The notes: generated by a model not told the origin, from the letters alone. DNA of 64,000 nt from Dromiciops gliroides (GCF_019393635.1 NC_057867.1:55936492-56000491), one strand, 5' to 3'; counted from the first letter of the stretch, positions 1 to 12,002 are shown. Numbers and translations: made by a program.

Positions 1-708
1 AGTTCCTGGGTTTGTCTTGGCAGGTAGACTCCCAAGTATTTTATATTGTCTACCATTATTTTATTTATTTTTTTTATTTATTTTTGTGGTGCAATGGGGG
101 TTAAATGACTTGCCCAGGGTCACACAGCTAGTAAGTGTCGTGTCTGCGGCCGGATTTGAACTCAGGTACTCCTGAATCCAGGGCCAGTGCTTTATCTACT
201 GCACCATCTAGCTGCCCCCCTCTACCATTATTTCTGTCTCTTCCTGATGGACTTTGTTGGTAATATATAGAAATGCTGATGATTTGTCTGGGTTTATTTT
301 ATATCCCACAACTTTGCTAAAGTTGTTAATTATTTAAACTAGTTTTTAGTTAATTCTCTAGGATCCTGCAAGTATACCATCATATCATATGCAGAGAGTT
401 TTGTTTCTTCCTTTCCTATTCGAATTACTTCAATTTCTTTTTCTTATTTCCATAGCTAGCATTTCCAGTACAATATTGAATAATAGTGGGCATCCTTGCT
501 TCGCCCCTGATTTTATTATTATTCCAACTTATCCCCATTCCATATAACATTTGCTGATGGTTTTAGATACTTCTTATAATTTTAAGGAAAACTCCATTTG
601 TTCCTATGTTTTTCATTATTTTTAATAGGAATGAGTTGTATTTTGTCAAAAACCTTTTCTGCATCTATTGAGATAATGATGTAGTTTTTGTTTTTATTAT
701 TGATGTAA
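1..708 (-). mobile_element. L1 LINE, ORF2 reverse-transcriptase part (antisense, runs off the window)
   Basis: Read on the minus strand this encodes L1 ORF2 reverse transcriptase. Motif A (SIDAEKVFDK) lies near 635-675, and the segment after the catalytic FADD motif (NKPRQIISISIYY-like) near 255-300. The first 61 bases are nearly the reverse complement of 3925-3985 in the U6/L1 element, which confirms the family. The frame is heavily interrupted and the FADD region near 390-400 is altered. The element continues to the left of the window, and a SINE sits at 62-220. Confidence 0.85.
62..220 (-). mobile_element. W-type tRNA-derived SINE inside L1
   Basis: The tRNA-like head is at the right and the A-rich tail (T-rich on the plus strand) at the left. 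The element is flanked by a perfect 13-bp duplication, TCTACCATTATTT, at 49-61 and 221-233. The target is L1 sequence, so the SINE is younger than that L1. Confidence 0.92.
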
Positions 709-3420
709 CAGTCCATTTCTAATCTAATTTAATATAGTACTGAAGGACATTGCTTGCTATGCTAATCTTTAAAACTATAAACATTGAGAGTCAGTAGATT
801 AGGGTTTTCCTCCATCTTACTGGGGGACAGTTTCTTAGGATAGGAATGGGTGAACATCCTCTTCAAATTGGCATTTTCACCATCCAATTATGATATCACT
901 GCAATTCGTGTTGAGTTTGTGGCATTTCTCTTTGGATCTCTTTTTATAGTGAAATTTCATCTCCTAAACTATTATTGAAATTTAGTATACAGGTGTGGAA
1001 CAGGTGTGGTTACCAAAGCTTTTTCCTCTTTTTGTGCAAGCTTTGAAATTTAAGCTGCATTGATCAGCATCTTAATTTCTCTCAGTACTAGTGGTGAATT
1101 TTATATGGCACATTTGTGGAACTGCAGAATAGAGATAGGCACTTAAAGAACTTTATGGTTTGATGTAAGTTGAGAACTATTTCATTTTTAACTGTACCTT
1201 TTAAGTCCTGAAACTAATATATCTGTAATGTGAACAGGATAGTTTGATAGGAATACAAAAAAATTATAGTCCATCTTAGTAGGCAAATCTTAGAGGTTAT
1301 CCTGCATATTCCTGGTGATTTCCTACAAGAGATCTTAGTTATTATAATTCTCTCAACTAAACAATTAAAGAAGTCTTGGCAGTTGGCTGAGGAGGCAGCA
1401 AAGCGAGGAGAAGGACTGAGAGGACAGTGTTATGTTGCTTGAACTCTACATTGTCCTAAGTATTATCTTCTTGGAGAAATTTTGCGTATCACAGGCACAA
1501 AGGCAAACTCAAATTTTGTCTTCAATTTATTCAGTCTCCTCTGCTGCCAGTCTATTCACAGAAGGGAGATAGACCATGACTTTTTTGAAAGAGGTCTTTG
1601 AAGTTGTTTGACTGATACACTATTGAAGTTTAACTTCTGTATTAGAAGCCAATAATACATTCTCCTTTGCGTAGAGAGAGATTTCTAGGAGAAATTGAAT
1701 GAAGTCAGGGATGCTACAAATCACAGGGTGTTTTTTTTTGCTTAATTAGCATATTTCAGAGCAGGCAGATAGGAGCTTACTAGGGAACCCTTGCCGAAGG
1801 AGCCAGCCTTCTCCTCAGGGCCCTCCTACCATATCTAGTTCTAGATCTCTGAAAAGCAGACAGCCTAGCTGACTTCAGTGCCCAAAAATGTGTTACCTTG
1901 GCCTTCCCTTGCAACCTATCATGAATTAATATATGTAGCTTCTTCCACAACCCCATCCCCTCAGTTCTTTGTTCACCATTTTACCTTTACTTTTATCTCC
2001 TTGCCTCATAGTTTCCCCATAGACTTCCTTTATTTCCTTACACTGGACATTCCCTGGCTTTCCAAAACTCAAATTCTCTCTTCCTGATGGAATCAGTAGT
2101 AGTCAGATCCTCTTCATATTTTAAAGATATTAACATCCCGTTATCTTTCTTGTTAAGAAGGCATCTTCAGCATTTGAGGTCACAGCATTATGGTGAATAA
2201 TTACCATGTTCTCCTACCAACTAAGTCATCCATCCTTTTAGTTTTATGATGTGTCTGACCTATAGTGGCATCTCCCATGTTTCCTGTGTTCCCACGACTG
2301 CTTGTTTTGCATACATAGGAAAGGTTACTCCCTCAGGATTGTTGAAAGTTGATAATCCTGTCTTTGTCAATGCAGTAATGATACTTTCCCTCTTTCTATG
2401 AAAACATGGATTTTGAATTGAAGTTCCATGTTTATGACGATATTTTAAAATAATAGTGAATGAAGGTAACTTTTAACTTGATTTCTTGAATAATTTCTGC
2501 CATCACTGCTGACTTTAGGCCAGGCCATAATGGCTCTCAGTGAGTGGTACAATCTTTTTTCTTGTCCTAAGCTCCAAGGATTATTAGTAAAAGCTCAGGT
2601 AATTCCTAGCACTCTACTGAATCTTCTTGCTTTTAGATTGTTTGGAGGGCTTTGGGTCATCTTCAAAATGTCTGCACTATGGTATCAAATTAAGTGAGTC
2701 ATTGTCAGTTATCTACTGACCAGTATGCCCATCGAAATTATGCTAAGTAAAGATTGTCCTGATCTGATCATAACACCACCTAGGGATCCTGGATAATTAC
2801 TAATTGCTGCTGTCATATGACTCCAAGAAGTCTGGCCTTTGCTGTCCTTCTTAGAAGCTGAAAGAGGGAACTGTTTATGGATATATACACAGTGAAACAT
2901 TAAAACTTTGACTATGTTGTATTCCTGTTTCGAAGTCGTGTTGTACAACCGAACCTATATTGCCTCCCTGTTTCCTTTCTGTAATTTGTACCATCTTTGC
3001 AGATTTGGTTGGTATGATAAACACCTTAAACACTTCTGATTAGTAGGAAACAATTATAGGCCATAAAAATAGAGACATCTGCGTCAGTATCAGGCTTAGA
3101 CTACTGAACAGGAGGGAAGTAGCTATAGAGTTTCTAATGTTTCATTCTGAACTCTACCTGTATTGGAGTCACTTTAGGATGGCTTTGTATGAATTCATGA
3201 TAGTTTGACTAATTTCCATAAATTTGCATTGCTGATGCTGTTTTAATTTGTGTCAACAGTGTCATTCTGGGTATCTCATAGAGGCATACAGGTATGAAGC
3301 ATAATACATCATCTAAGGGAATTATGTCTTTCTTGGTGAATAGATAATTATAAATAAACACACAAGCCAGTTCTCCAAGACTGCAATACCTTTTAGGATT
3401 CTAGAAAGCCAATACTGAAC
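709..3420. other. No recognised gene or repeat
   Basis: AT-rich sequence. The open frames here (for example 1878-2087 and minus 2709-2948) are short, low-complexity and show no domain. I see no exon, RNA gene or repeat family that I can name. Confidence 0.5.
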
Positions 3421-3448
3421 CAGAGAGAGAGAGAGAGAGAGAGAGAGA
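3421..3448. repeat. (GA)n microsatellite
   Basis: About 14 uninterrupted GA units, in otherwise ordinary sequence 145 bp before the U6/L1 insertion. Confidence 0.95.
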
Positions 3449-3592
3449 TGTTCCTTGACTCTCAATTGTATGTGAAATCTGTAATATTAGTGGTTTTAAA
3501 GGGAAGTATCACATTGAAATAAAACAGGTGGCATTCAAAATTTGAAATGTTTTTGTTGATTGCCAAAGAATTCAATAAAACGTTATCCCCAA

Positions 3593-3698
3593 GTGCTTGA
3601 TTCAGGAGTACATAAACTAAAATTGGAAGATACAGAGAAGATTGGCATGGCCCCTGCACAAGGATGAAACATAAATTCATGAAGTGTTCCATATTTTT
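3593..3698 (+). pseudogene. U6 snRNA retropseudogene, 5' part of a U6/L1 chimera
   Basis: The full length of U6 is recognisable: the 5' GTGCT start, the central ACAGAGA-type box (ATACAGAGAAGATT at 3630-3643), the GGCCCCTGCxCAAGGATGA block at 3649-3667, and the 3' GTTCCATATTTTT end. By hand alignment to remembered human U6 it is about 87% identical, with many changes at former CpG sites. It joins L1 ORF2 directly at about 3699 with no poly(A) between them. A duplication encloses U6 and L1 together, so both arrived in one insertion. I see no reason to think it is expressed. Confidence 0.93.
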
Positions 3699-5850
3699 GA
3701 ATGAAAGGAATTAGAATAGGCAAGGAGGAAACAAAACTGTCACTCTTTGCAGATGATATGATGGTATACTTAGAGAATCCTAGAGAATCAACTACAAAAT
3801 TACTTGAAACAATTAACAACTTTAGTAAAGTTGCAGGATATAAAATAAATCCACATAAACCATCAGCATTTCTATACATGACCGAAAAAGTCCAGCAGCA
3901 AGAGATAGAGAAATTCCATTTAAAATAATGGTAGACAATATAAAATACTTGGGAGTCTACTTGCCAAGACAAACCCAGGAACTCTATCAACACAATTACA
4001 AAACACTTTACACACAAAACAAATCAGATCTAAATAATTGGGAAAATATCAATTGCTCATGGATAGGATGAGCTAATATAATAAAAATGACAATTCTACC
4101 TAAATTAGTTTACTTATTCAATGTCATACCAATCAGACAACCTAAAAATTATTTTATAGAGTTAGAAAAAATAATAACAAAATCCATCTGGAAAAACAAG
4201 ATGTCAAGAATATCAAGGAAACCAATGAAAAAAAATGCACAGGAAGGTGGGCTAGTTGTACCAAATCTGAAGCTTTACCATAAAACGGCAGTCATCAAAA
4301 CTGTTTGGTAGTGGCTGAGAAATAGAGTGGTGGATCAATGGAATAGGTTAGGCACAGGAGACAAAGTAGTAAATGACTTTAGTAATGTACTGTTTGATAA
4401 ACCCAAGGACTCCAGCTTCTGGGATAGGAACTCAATATTTGACAGAAACTGCTGGGAAAATTGGAGGATGGTCTGGCAGAAACTAGGCATAGACCAACAT
4501 CTTACATCTTACACTAAAATAAGGTCAAAATGGGTACATGATTTAGACATAAAAGGTGATACCATAGGTAAATAAGGAGAGGAAGGAATAGTTTACGTCT
4601 CAGATTTATGGAAAGGCAAACAATTTATGACCAAACACGAGATAGAGTATATTATGAAATGCAAAATGGATGATTTTGATTACATCAAATTAAAAAGTTC
4701 TCACACAGAGGCAATGCATCCAAAATTAGAAGGGAGGCAGAAATCTGGGAAACAATTTTTATAGCCAGTATTTCTGAGAAAGGCCTCTTTTCTAAAATAT
4801 ATCGGGAACTAAATGAAATTTATAAGAATCCAAGTCATTCCCCAATTGAGAAATGGTCAAAGGATATGAACAGGCAATTTTCTGATGAAGAAATAAAAGC
4901 TATCTTTTGTCATATGAAAAAATGCTCTAAATCACGATTGATTAAAGAAACGCAAATTAAAACAACTCTGAGGTACCACCTGACACCTATCAGATTGGCT
5001 AATATGACAAAAAAGGAAAATAATAAATATTGGAGAAGTTGTGGAAAAATTGGAACACAATGCATTGTTGGTGGAGCTGTGAACTGATTCAACCATTCTG
5101 GAGAACAATTTGGAACTATGTCCAAAGGGCTATAAATAGCTGTGCATACCCTTTGACTCAGCAATACCACTATTAGGTCTTTTTCCCAAAGAGATCATAA
5201 AAAAGGAAGAGGACCCACATGTACAAAAATATTTATAGCTGCTCTTTTTGTGGTGGCAAGGAATTGGAAGTTGAGGGGATGCCCATCAATTGGGGAATGG
5301 CTGAACAAATTGTGGTACATAAATGTAATGGAATACTATTGTGCTGTAAGAAACAATGAGCAGGAAGATTTCAGAGAAACCTGGAAAGACTTACATGAGC
5401 TGATGCTGAGTGAGAGGAGCAGAACCAGGAGAACATTCTACACAGTATCAACAACATTGTGTGTTGATCAGCTGTAATAGACTTGACTCTTCTTAGCAAT
5501 ACAGTGGTCTAAGATAGTTCCAAAGGACTCATGATGGAAAATGCTCTCCAAATCCAGAAAAAAAGAACTATGGAATCTAGATGCAGATTGAACCACACTA
5601 TATCTATTTTTTTGTTTTTCCTTTTTGAGGTTTTTCCTGTTTGCTCTGATTCTTCTAGCATAGCATGACTAATGCAGAAATATGTTTAATGTGATTGTAC
5701 ATATATAACCTATATCAAATTGCTTGCTGTCTTGGGGGGTGGGGAAGGGAGGGAGGAAGAAAAAAATGAAACTAGAAATCTTATGAAAACAAATGTTGTA
5801 AACTATCTCTACATGTAACTGGAAAATAATAAAATATTTTTATGTAAAAA
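3699..5850 (+). mobile_element. L1 LINE, 5'-truncated, 3' part of the U6/L1 chimera
   Basis: This is the only plus-strand L1 in the window. ORF2 begins just upstream of the catalytic motif ([15 protein letters not shown], about 3738-3782). It continues through GYKINPHK (3835-3858), the C-terminal blocks IPIRQPKNYF, MNRQFSDEEIK (4866-) and WLNKLWYINVMEYY (about 5296-5340), and ends near 5477. A 3' UTR with a G-rich tract (about 5733-5756) and an A-rich end at 5850 follow. Several frameshifts and stops break ORF2. AAACGTTATCCCCAA (3578-3592) and AAATGTTATCCCCAA (5850-5864) are its duplicated target, differing only by a CpG-type C/T change. Confidence 0.93.
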
Positions 5851-5938
5851 AATGTTATCCCCAAGAACTGGTAAGGAGTGTTGTCATTTAGATTGAATTT
5901 GCTATGGAAGATATTTACCTTTAGTGTGTATAGTATGA

Positions 5939-6104
5939 ACTGAGGTGTTACATTGGCCTTCAACAGGAACCAGAGTAAAATATAATTGGAAAATATTTAA
6001 CATAATAAATAAAAATAGAATACACCATAGATAATGTTAATTTATGGTTTTCCAATCAATATGCATCTTCAGGGATCCATTTCTATTTGACTTTGACACC
6101 ACGA
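5939..6104 (+). mobile_element. hAT-type MITE, internally deleted copy
   Basis: The interior (ATAATTGGAAAATATTTAAC, then the GATAATGTTAAT block) matches 59631-59861. The ends CTGAGGTGTTACA and TTTGACACCACGAG are imperfect inverted repeats of hAT style. The flanking octamers TAGTATGA (5931-5938) and TAGAACGA (6105-6112) agree at 6 of 8 bases, as expected of a decayed 8-bp hAT duplication. The left third is shortened compared with the other copy. Orientation is arbitrary. Confidence 0.65.
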
Positions 6105-6112
6105 GTAGAACG

Positions 6113-6890
6113 ATATCAGCAAAATGTTTCAGTTGAGATCTCTGTGACAAGGTATGGAGTTAAGATAGAATCCCTTTATTATTCTGACCTATCCATAATT
6201 CCTTATTGAAAATTGATTTTCTGTTAAGTGAAATGCAATTCAGAGCTAATCACCTGTAATATAGTAATATGTTAATAGTCTATATTAATGCCTCATTCTG
6301 TTCCCTCAGAAAGATTTATTAAATTAACTAAAAGTGTGTATGATTGTGGATACTGAATATACCTAGAATGTGATACAAACTTTTAAAACAGAAATACATA
6401 TATCTTTGAAGCTGTAGTGAAAATTTAAATAGACAAAATTTAATTGGAGATAATATTTATTCTGGCTTTTGAAAAGTACTCTGTGAGTGAGAATAATCAT
6501 GAGTAGTCAGTACCATATTTTGATGTCTCTAGCAAAAACATGGGTGGTATGTTTATAGATGAAAATGGAGTGATTTAATCATACTATTTCTCGTATTAAT
6601 TTATTTCCTCTTCTGAAATAAAGATCCTACTTAACAGGTTCAAGTACTGTGTTGGTATAGTATTTTATCTTTATTCATTGTAGGATATAGCAAAATCTGG
6701 TAGCTTTCTCTCTCTTTTTCTTCTCTTCTTCTCTTCTTCTTTCCTCACTGTCCTGTATGATACAGGTCTGAAGCTTATGCTCGGTAAACAGTGAAGACAT
6801 GTGTTGTTCCCAGGGCTGTTGGATACCACTGCATACAAAGCTCACATCCCTAGTGGTCTCTGGGCTCTTAGAGACCACAGAGCTTCTCAT
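6113..6890. other. No recognised feature; CT-rich run near 6711-6742
   Basis: AT-rich sequence with a pyrimidine-rich run of CTCTT/CTTCT units at about 6711-6742. I see nothing gene-like. Confidence 0.5.
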
Positions 6891-6895
6891 TAGAA

Positions 6896-7587
6896 ATGAG
6901 TCATGAGTTGGGCCTTCCCAATCCCTTCATAACCTTTTCAGTCTTCTTTATCTTCTTTATACCTAACTGCCTCTTCCCTTCCCACCTCTCCATGAACTCT
7001 GCATTACAACACTGGCTCCTTTTTATTCCTCTCCCAAGGTCTTTATTTCTCTCAAAAGGCATCTTCAGGGGCAGCTAGATGGTGCAGTGGATAGAGTACT
7101 GGCCCTAGAGTCAGGAGGACCTGAGTTCAAATGTGGCCTCAGACACTTAACACTTACTAGCTGTGTGACCCTGGGCAAGTCACTTAACCCCAATTGCCTC
7201 ACCAAAAGCAGAAAACAACAACAACAACAACAAAAAAGGCATCTCCTGACTCCAGTCATTTTTACCGACTGTCCCCCATGCCTGGAACTTTTTCCCTGCT
7301 CATCTAGAAATTCTGCCCTTCCCAGCTTCCCTTAAGTCATAGCTCAAGTCCCAACTTCTACATGAAGCCTTTCCCAGACCGCCTAAATCTTAGTCCCTAC
7401 CCCCTGGAAGTTATCTCCAGGTTATTCTGCACATATTTCATTTATACATAGTTATTTTCATTTTGCCTCAATCATTGGATGGTGAACTCTCTGAGAGCAT
7501 GGACTATCTTTTGCCTTTCTTTATGTCCCTAGCACTTAGCACAGTGCCTGGCACATAATAGGAGCTTAATAAATGCTTGTTGACTTA
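6896..7587 (+). mobile_element. L2 LINE 3' end
   Basis: Typical sense L2 3' sequence: a CCATGCCTGGAA block near 7277, the AAGCCTTTCCCAGACC block near 7365, a GAACTCTCTGAGAGCATGGACT block near 7483-7503, and the diagnostic ending CTTAGCACAGTGCCTGGCAC followed by AATAAATGCTTGTTGACT near 7535-7587. It is split by the SINE at 7067-7234. Confidence 0.85.
7067..7234 (+). mobile_element. W-type tRNA-derived SINE inserted in L2
   Basis: A complete head (GGCAGCTAGATGGTGCAGTG), B-box-like GAGTTCAAATG, and a CAACAACAA tail. The flanking duplication AAAAGGCATCTTC (7054-7066) and AAAAGGCATCTCC (7235-7247) lies in the L2 3' UTR. Confidence 0.92.
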
Positions 7588-7654
7588 GCTTGACTTCTTT
7601 TTGGAACTTCTTCCTGTGCCAGTCAGTAAAAGGCTTCTCCAGTAGTCCTAACAG

Positions 7655-7705
7655 CCTCATTTTATGGATGAGAAAACACAAAGTAAAGAAGTTTAAAGTC
7701 CCTAC
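7655..7705 (-). mobile_element. MIR-type SINE fragment
   Basis: Only the CCTCATTTTATGGATGAGAAAAC core is clear, which is the reverse complement of the MIR block that follows the tRNA-like head. It is short, so the family assignment is weak. Confidence 0.4.
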
Positions 7706-7739
7706 CAGATGCTTTTGGATGGGCACCCTTTCCTATTAC

Positions 7740-7895
7740 CTTTTTTTTGGGGGGGGGGCAGGGCAACAAGGGTTAAGTGATTTGTCCCGGTTCACACAGC
7801 TAGTAAATGTCAAGTGTCTGAGGCTGGATTTGAACTCAGGTGCCCCTGAATCCAGGGCTGGTGCTTTATCCACTGCAGTCCCACCTAGCTGCCCC
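7740..7895 (-). mobile_element. W-type tRNA-derived SINE
   Basis: An antisense SINE with a long T/G-rich tail on the left (7741-7759) and the head ending CACCTAGCTGCC at the right. The duplicated target CCTATTAC occurs at 7732-7739 and 7896-7903. Confidence 0.88.
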
Positions 7896-7934
7896 CCTAT
7901 TACTTCTTTGTATAGTTGTCAGTAATTTCTTTTT

Positions 7935-8075
7935 TTTTTTAATTTTTTTACCTTTTTTTTTTACATAAATGTAATTTCCTCCAGAACACCCCTCCCTTTC
8001 GCCTCCCAGAGAGCCATCCCATATTACAAATAATACTTAAAGAGCAGAAAAAGAAAGAAAAAAATGAGAAACTGT
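7935..8075 (-). mobile_element. L1 3' UTR fragment, old
   Basis: T-rich start, then CCCCTCCCTTTCGCCTCCCAG and an A-rich stretch. It resembles the pyrimidine-rich reverse complement of marsupial L1 3' UTRs. There is no coding part. Confidence 0.45.
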
Positions 8076-8620
8076 GGTTTCTGAAACTCATGTAGGCATT
8101 GGCACATAGTACATCCTTGGTAAATACTTATCAACTGGCTGATGTCATACCAGCTTTTAAAGAGCTGATTGTTAAATTTTTAATGTGTGAATTTATATCT
8201 CAGAAATTGGCAAATGCTACAAATCCGAACTTGATTCATTCTTTTGTTGATTGGCTCGGTGATAGAGACAACATTGACAGTGTAGATTAAATGTAAAAGT
8301 GTGGTGTAAACTTAAAAGTGTGTATATTTTTTTTAAAAAGAAAGGTAGTTGTTAAACATCTACCAGCACATCACTGAATGTAAGCCACTTGTTCTTTGGT
8401 TGCAAATACAAGAGGTGGCACCATCTGATACTTTAGTAGGATGTAAATTGTACATTTTAGTAATCACAGTTAATTTAATTTGGTCTTCCTTAATTGTCAT
8501 TTAATTGTCATTTCAATATTATTTTCCAATTAGAATCAAATAGTCAGTAAGTCTTTATTAAGCCTATTATGTCCTTAGAAACGCATATAGTTAAATGTTT
8601 GTCGTATCATAAATTGCCTA
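8076..8620. other. No recognised gene
   Basis: AT-rich. The plus frame at 8099-8290 shows no domain. A short piece like the reverse of an L2 or MIR tail (AAGTCTTTATTAAGCC) lies at about 8550-8565. Confidence 0.45.
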
Positions 8621-8621
8621 T

Positions 8622-8912
8622 TACAGATGATAAAGGAAGGGAAGGAGAAGGAACCTTGGTAGGATACCGGCCATGTGCCAGGCACTGAGTTAAGGGCTTT
8701 TACCAAAATCATATCATTTGATTCTCACAGCAACCCAGCAAAGTAGGTGCTCTTATTATCCCCATTTTACAGTTCAGGAAAATGAAGCCAACAGAGCTTA
8801 AGTGACTTGCCTAGGGTCACACTTCAGGAAAATGTCTGCTAAATTTGAACACAGATCCTCCTGATTCCAAGCCCAGACCTCTATGCACTATACTATCAGC
8901 TGCTACTGTTTC
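8622..8912 (-). mobile_element. MIR/CORE-type SINE
   Basis: Carries in order GTGCCAGGCACTGAG, ATCATTTGATTCTCACAGC, CCCCATTTTACAG and CTAGGGTCACA. This is the reverse complement of a MIR-like SINE from its tail to its tRNA-like head. Nearly full length and old. Confidence 0.8.
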
Positions 8913-9049
8913 ACTTAGTGCCATACATTTGATGTTTTTAGAAATCATTTTTTACACTTAGAAGAAATTAACATAGGAAACTTGGTATTTTTTTTCTGTG
9001 ATTCCATAATTGATCTTGCCCACTTTTTACATCTGTATGCCATCTCTTA

Positions 9050-9290
9050 ATCAGTTAGGTGACAGTGGATGGAGAGCTATGCCTGAGGTTGAGGAGACCT
9101 GAGTTCAAATCCATCTTCAGGCACTAGTTATAGAATCTTGAGCAAGTCATTTAACCTCTGCTTCAGTTTCTTTATCTATAAAATGGGGATAATAATACCA
9201 CCTATCTAACAGGGCTGTAGTGAGGATAAAACGAGGCAGCTGTAAAGCACTTTGCAAACCTTAAAGCAATAAATAGATATTATTGTTATC
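9050..9290 (+). mobile_element. MIR-type SINE
   Basis: The head has GGAGACCTGAGTTCAAATCC. It is followed by GAGCAAGTCATTTAACCTC, TATAAAATGGGGATAATAAT and AAAGCACTTTGCAAACC. Nearly complete in the sense direction. Confidence 0.82.
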
Positions 9291-9476
9291 TCAAGTCTCT
9301 ACTCTTTCATTTAAATCTTCAACCCCTAAATTCCACCTCTAAAATAACCTGTCAAATTTTGATCTTTTAGTTTCCACCAAACAAATATTTGAAATTTCAT
9401 TTCTATGTTTCCTGAAATCATCCTAACATATAACATGGTCTCTGTAAATTTTTAAAAAGTTTAAAATGTGTACATG

Positions 9477-9624
9477 GTAGGGGCAGCTAGGTGGCGCAGT
9501 GGATAAAGCACTGGCCCTGGATTCAGGAGGACCTGAGTTCAAATCTGGCCTCAGACACTTGACACTTACTAGCTGTGTGACCCTGGGCAAGTCCCTTAAC
9601 CCTCATTGCCCCACCAAAAAAAAA
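9477..9624 (+). mobile_element. W-type tRNA-derived SINE, well preserved
   Basis: A close-to-consensus copy running from GGGGCAGCTAGGTGGCGCAG to a CATTGCC end and a short A tail. The perfect 14-bp duplication AAAATGTGTACATG occurs at 9463-9476 and 9625-9638. One of the youngest-looking SINEs in the window. Confidence 0.95.
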
Positions 9625-9946
9625 AAAATGTGTACATGATAAACTTCCCAAAGTGATGATTTGGAAAGTACATAGTCTGTAACAATTTGTGAAAAATAGC
9701 AGGAAAAACTAGAGAAAGTTTTAAAATGTTAGGGAATTTATGGATCTAGAAAAATAATACAGTACATATTTGAAAAATAGCAAATTGCGCTTCAGGAAAA
9801 CTTATTTATTCAAAAAGTGTAACCAAACATTCCATTTATGAATTCTTCCTCTGCCCATAATTAATACAATAAGTACCAATCTATACAAGACCTTTCTTTG
9901 GTGTAAAATGATCTGGAATTTACAATTGAGGCTTTAGAATTTTTTT

Positions 9947-10096
9947 ATTTTTATTTCTTTGCAGGGCAATGAGGGTTAAGTGACTTGCCCAGGGTCACAC
10001 AACTAGCAAGTGTCAAGTGTCTGAGACCGGATTTGAACTCGGGTCTTCCTGAATCTAGGGCCAATGCTTTATCCACTGTGCCACCTAGCGGCCCCC
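9947..10096 (-). mobile_element. W-type tRNA-derived SINE
   Basis: An antisense copy whose open frame gives the VDKALALDSG-type translation common to all these SINEs. The duplication TAGAATTTTTTT is at 9935-9946 and from 10097. Confidence 0.92.
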
Positions 10097-10109
10097 TAGA
10101 ATTTTTTTT

Positions 10110-11840
10110 TTTTTTAACAATCACCTTAACCACCACATATCTATTGAATTTTAGCTGGATATATAAACTAATATTTTTCAGTGTTTATATTGTGAATTTT
10201 CAAAAACTTATAAACTCCATATCCTTCACAGGTTAATGCTTTAGGTTTTATGAATTATATATCATGGACTGCATAATATGTTAGTCAAAGATCAGGCTTA
10301 TACACATTGGTTGAGTCTTGGCTACTAATTCTGGCTCTCTCTCAAGGTTTGAGCAGATCTGGCCAAATGAGCCATCATTTCTCCTCACTGGCACCAGTGC
10401 TTAAATGAATAGTTCCTTTGGCTTTTGGGCTAGCAGTTAGTGTGTTTCCTACTACCTTCCACCTTTGTGCTTTACAGATGGGCTTCATCTTAGGTATAGT
10501 CTATGGACCAATAATCCTTAATACTAATTAGTGCTGATGAAATAGGAGGGATAGCAGTCTGGGCATAAGTCTGAGTCTGCATCGCTGTTCGCTGTTAGAG
10601 AAATAACAGTGCAATAGAGGATGCTTGGTGACTGGACTTAGTGATAATGTCTCTCAGCACCTCATAAATAACCACGAGAGATATAAGAATCTTCTGTCTA
10701 AGGGCCCTACTTACCCTAACCCCATTATTATACATCTACTTATTATGCATATTTGGCTATATTAAGACTCAAATTGTGTTTTTTCTAAATGTAACTCCAT
10801 AGAATAGGAGCACAGGTATTGATCTTGTGTCAAAGAAAGGACTATAGGATGGTGGCTTTCAGTATATTTTGGTTTTTTAAAAAAAGGTATTTAAGAATGA
10901 TCTGGAAATATTTCCAGATGCTTGAGGTATTTTTAAAAATTTCCTAGTCAACATGCTGTTATTACTAGGTTAATAGTCAGCTTATTAGTTTATTGTCCTT
11001 ATCTTTGGTGACTAGTATGTCTGTAGGTAATGAATTCCTATTTTCGCGACTCTTCTATGCTCTAAAAATGAAAAGGCAACTTTAAATATCTTCACATTTA
11101 ATTTCTTGTAGAATTGTCCTAAATGAACACATAATGTATCTAAAGCATACTTTTTCATAGACCAAATTTAACCATAATCCAAACACAGGAAGAAATCAGG
11201 CATTATTGTGTATATGAGATGTCATTCAAGACCTAGAATTAACCATTTTTCAGATGTGCTATATAGGGATATATATTGGGGGCAAGTTAAATGATGGCGA
11301 TTTTAAAAATTAAAATTATTCAGATTTTTATTTTTTTAAGATTGAATTTTTTTCTTTTTACTTTTTTGTGGAGTTGGATATCTTATTTAAACCATGTTTT
11401 CTTTTCTGTGATATATTTTAAAAATCAAAACCCCTTACCCTTAGAACAATTTAATTTTCTTTACGATTCTTATAAAAATTATTCTGTTGATTATCAGAAT
11501 AAAAAGCCACTCTTGTTAGATAGTAGCATGTAAGGTGATGTCCCCCCCCCTTTTTGCTTATATTGGTTTTCTTCTTATCTCTACAGCATATCAGTGATAG
11601 TGTATCATTCTTAGTAGATTTTGAATCCTCGGGAAATGTCTTCTGGTTGAGTGTTTCTAACCCAGATCATAATAAAGACCTATAAAATAGGTAAATACAC
11701 TACTATGTTTTGCTCTGCTTTCTTTGGTCTACCATAGCCTTAGCATAGCAACTCTTGCTGGCTCAGAACATATAGTTGCAGTAGTAGGGGAGAAAAGAAG
11801 TCATTTTTTAGAAAAGGTTACAGATTTTTAAGGAATAAAG
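10110..11840. other. No recognised gene or repeat
   Basis: About 1.7 kb of AT-rich sequence. The plus frame 11291-11533 is low-complexity (Ile/Phe/Leu-rich) with no domain. There is a short C run at 11542-11550. I see nothing else I can name. Confidence 0.5.
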
Positions 11841-11848
11841 ATCTTTCA

Positions 11849-12002
11849 GGCGTAGCTGGGTGGCACAGTGGATAGAGTACTGTCTCTGGAGTCAGGAGGA
11901 CCTGAGTTCAAATCCAGCATCAGACACTTGACACTTACTAGCTGTGTGACCCTTGGCAAGTCACTTAACCCTATTACCTCTCACACACACACACCAAAAA
12001 AG
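11849..12002 (+). mobile_element. W-type tRNA-derived SINE
   Basis: Head GTAGCTGGGTGGCACAGTGG, with a (CA)n-interrupted tail (TCACACACACACACC). The duplication AAAGATCTTTCA (11837-11848) matches AAAGACCTTTCA (12003-12014). The CA tract inside the tail is a small difference from the other copies. Confidence 0.92.

Noticed and set aside
3593-3698. A working U6 snRNA gene
   Set aside because: It has about 14 differences from U6, is enclosed in an L1-type target duplication and runs straight into L1. I see no U6-type promoter upstream.
7087-7335. Recurrent small proteins with VDKALALDSG or KCLRPDLNSGPPESRA motifs, here and at 9951, 15464, 22891, 33350, 33577, 34530 and 61106
   Set aside because: These are translations of the two strands of one tRNA-derived SINE, not a gene family.
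9477-9624. tRNA genes at the SINE heads
   Set aside because: A- and B-box-like blocks are present, but the heads lack a full cloverleaf and are followed by SINE bodies and tails with target duplications.
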